This document shows, one piece after another, positions 63,949-64,000 of a DNA stretch of 64,000 nt. The notes below the pieces were generated by a model that was not told where the DNA came from, searched no databases, and saw only the letters and a program-made list of their open reading frames with translations. This DNA comes from Isoptericola sp. BMS4 (lineage in GTDB: Bacteria > Actinomycetota > Actinomycetes > Actinomycetales > Cellulomonadaceae). The DNA is taken from contig NZ_SIRP01000001.1 in NCBI RefSeq assembly GCF_011634835.1, positions 3,096,970-3,160,969 of the forward strand. Reading direction: 5' to 3'. The first letter of the stretch is position 1. Each line of letters starts with the position of its first letter. The translations under genes were made by a program, and so were the position numbers.

Positions 63949-64000
63949 ATGACCGCCGCACGCAGGGCGCGGGGCGCCGCCGTGGTGGCCGCCGGGCTGG
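63949..64000 (+). CDS. start of an unknown gene cut by the window end
   Basis: The ATG at 63949 has GGAGGGA at good spacing. The 17 readable codons begin MTAARRARGAAVVAAGL, an Arg-rich then hydrophobic pattern that looks like the start of a signal peptide or membrane helix. Nothing more can be said because the frame continues past the window. Confidence 0.5.
   Translation, partial: MTAARRARGAAVVAAGL

Overview
This is a very GC-rich window, with strong G/C third-position bias, many GTG starts, purine-rich AGGAG ribosome sites and overlapping stop/start junctions. That pattern and the conserved clusters present point to a high-GC actinobacterium, probably of the order Micrococcales (Cellulomonas/Cellulosimicrobium-like). 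The taxon is an inference, because no 16S gene is present.

Layout. 1-1460: an ISL3-family insertion sequence whose left terminal repeat is the first base of the window. 1664-1736: tRNA-Ala(GGC). 1819-10289: a minus-strand housekeeping cluster comprising a GpgP-like phosphatase, rsfS, a disordered membrane protein, nadD, a 51-residue membrane protein, proA, proB, obgE, rpmA, rplU and dodecin. 10387-17066: a PCMT-like methyltransferase, a fatty acid desaturase, tdk, an alpha/beta hydrolase and the long actinobacterial RNase E/G. 17457-23686: the cytochrome bd operon cydABDC, preceded by two Rex-type operators. 23778-26523: a two-gene ABC exporter and a hydroxyacid dehydrogenase.

26776-41396 is a genomic island of about 14.6 kb, less GC-rich than its surroundings, that interrupts mutM. 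The native zinc-finger tail of mutM is stranded at 26626-26775, and the intact mutM at 41262-42161 now ends in a divergent, AT-richer tail supplied by the island. The island carries two defence cassettes. One is a five-gene chain with overlapping junctions, hsdM-hsdS-hsdR-xre-NTPase: a type I restriction-modification system coupled to a regulator and a large membrane P-loop NTPase. The other is a TIR-like protein, a caspase-like protease and a small RyR-like protein, which looks like a TIR-caspase (type IV Thoeris-like) abortive system with an extra gene. The remaining island genes are two small HTH proteins, an unusual putative antitoxin-like protein with a decayed partial copy beside it, and a truncated Mg-chelatase/ComM-type ATPase fragment. 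No integrase, relaxase or transposase was found in the island.

41262-49658 is a second conserved minus-strand cluster: mutM, rnc, rpmF, yceD, a DivIVA-like gene, coaD, rsmD, recG and a DAK/FakA-like gene. It faces rpmB across a divergent promoter region. 50284-64000 is mixed metabolism: GNAT, thiL, a DUF3515 lipoprotein, a VOC protein, ddl, an acyl-CoA ligase, a tandem CNNM/CorC pair, an acyl-CoA dehydrogenase, an MFS carrier, a PLP decarboxylase-family enzyme, a cystathionine-gamma-lyase-type enzyme, and the start of one more gene that runs off the end.

The best candidates for something new are the TIR-caspase-RyR trio, the coupling of the type I RM genes to an XRE regulator and membrane NTPase, and the replacement of the mutM zinc-finger tail by the island.
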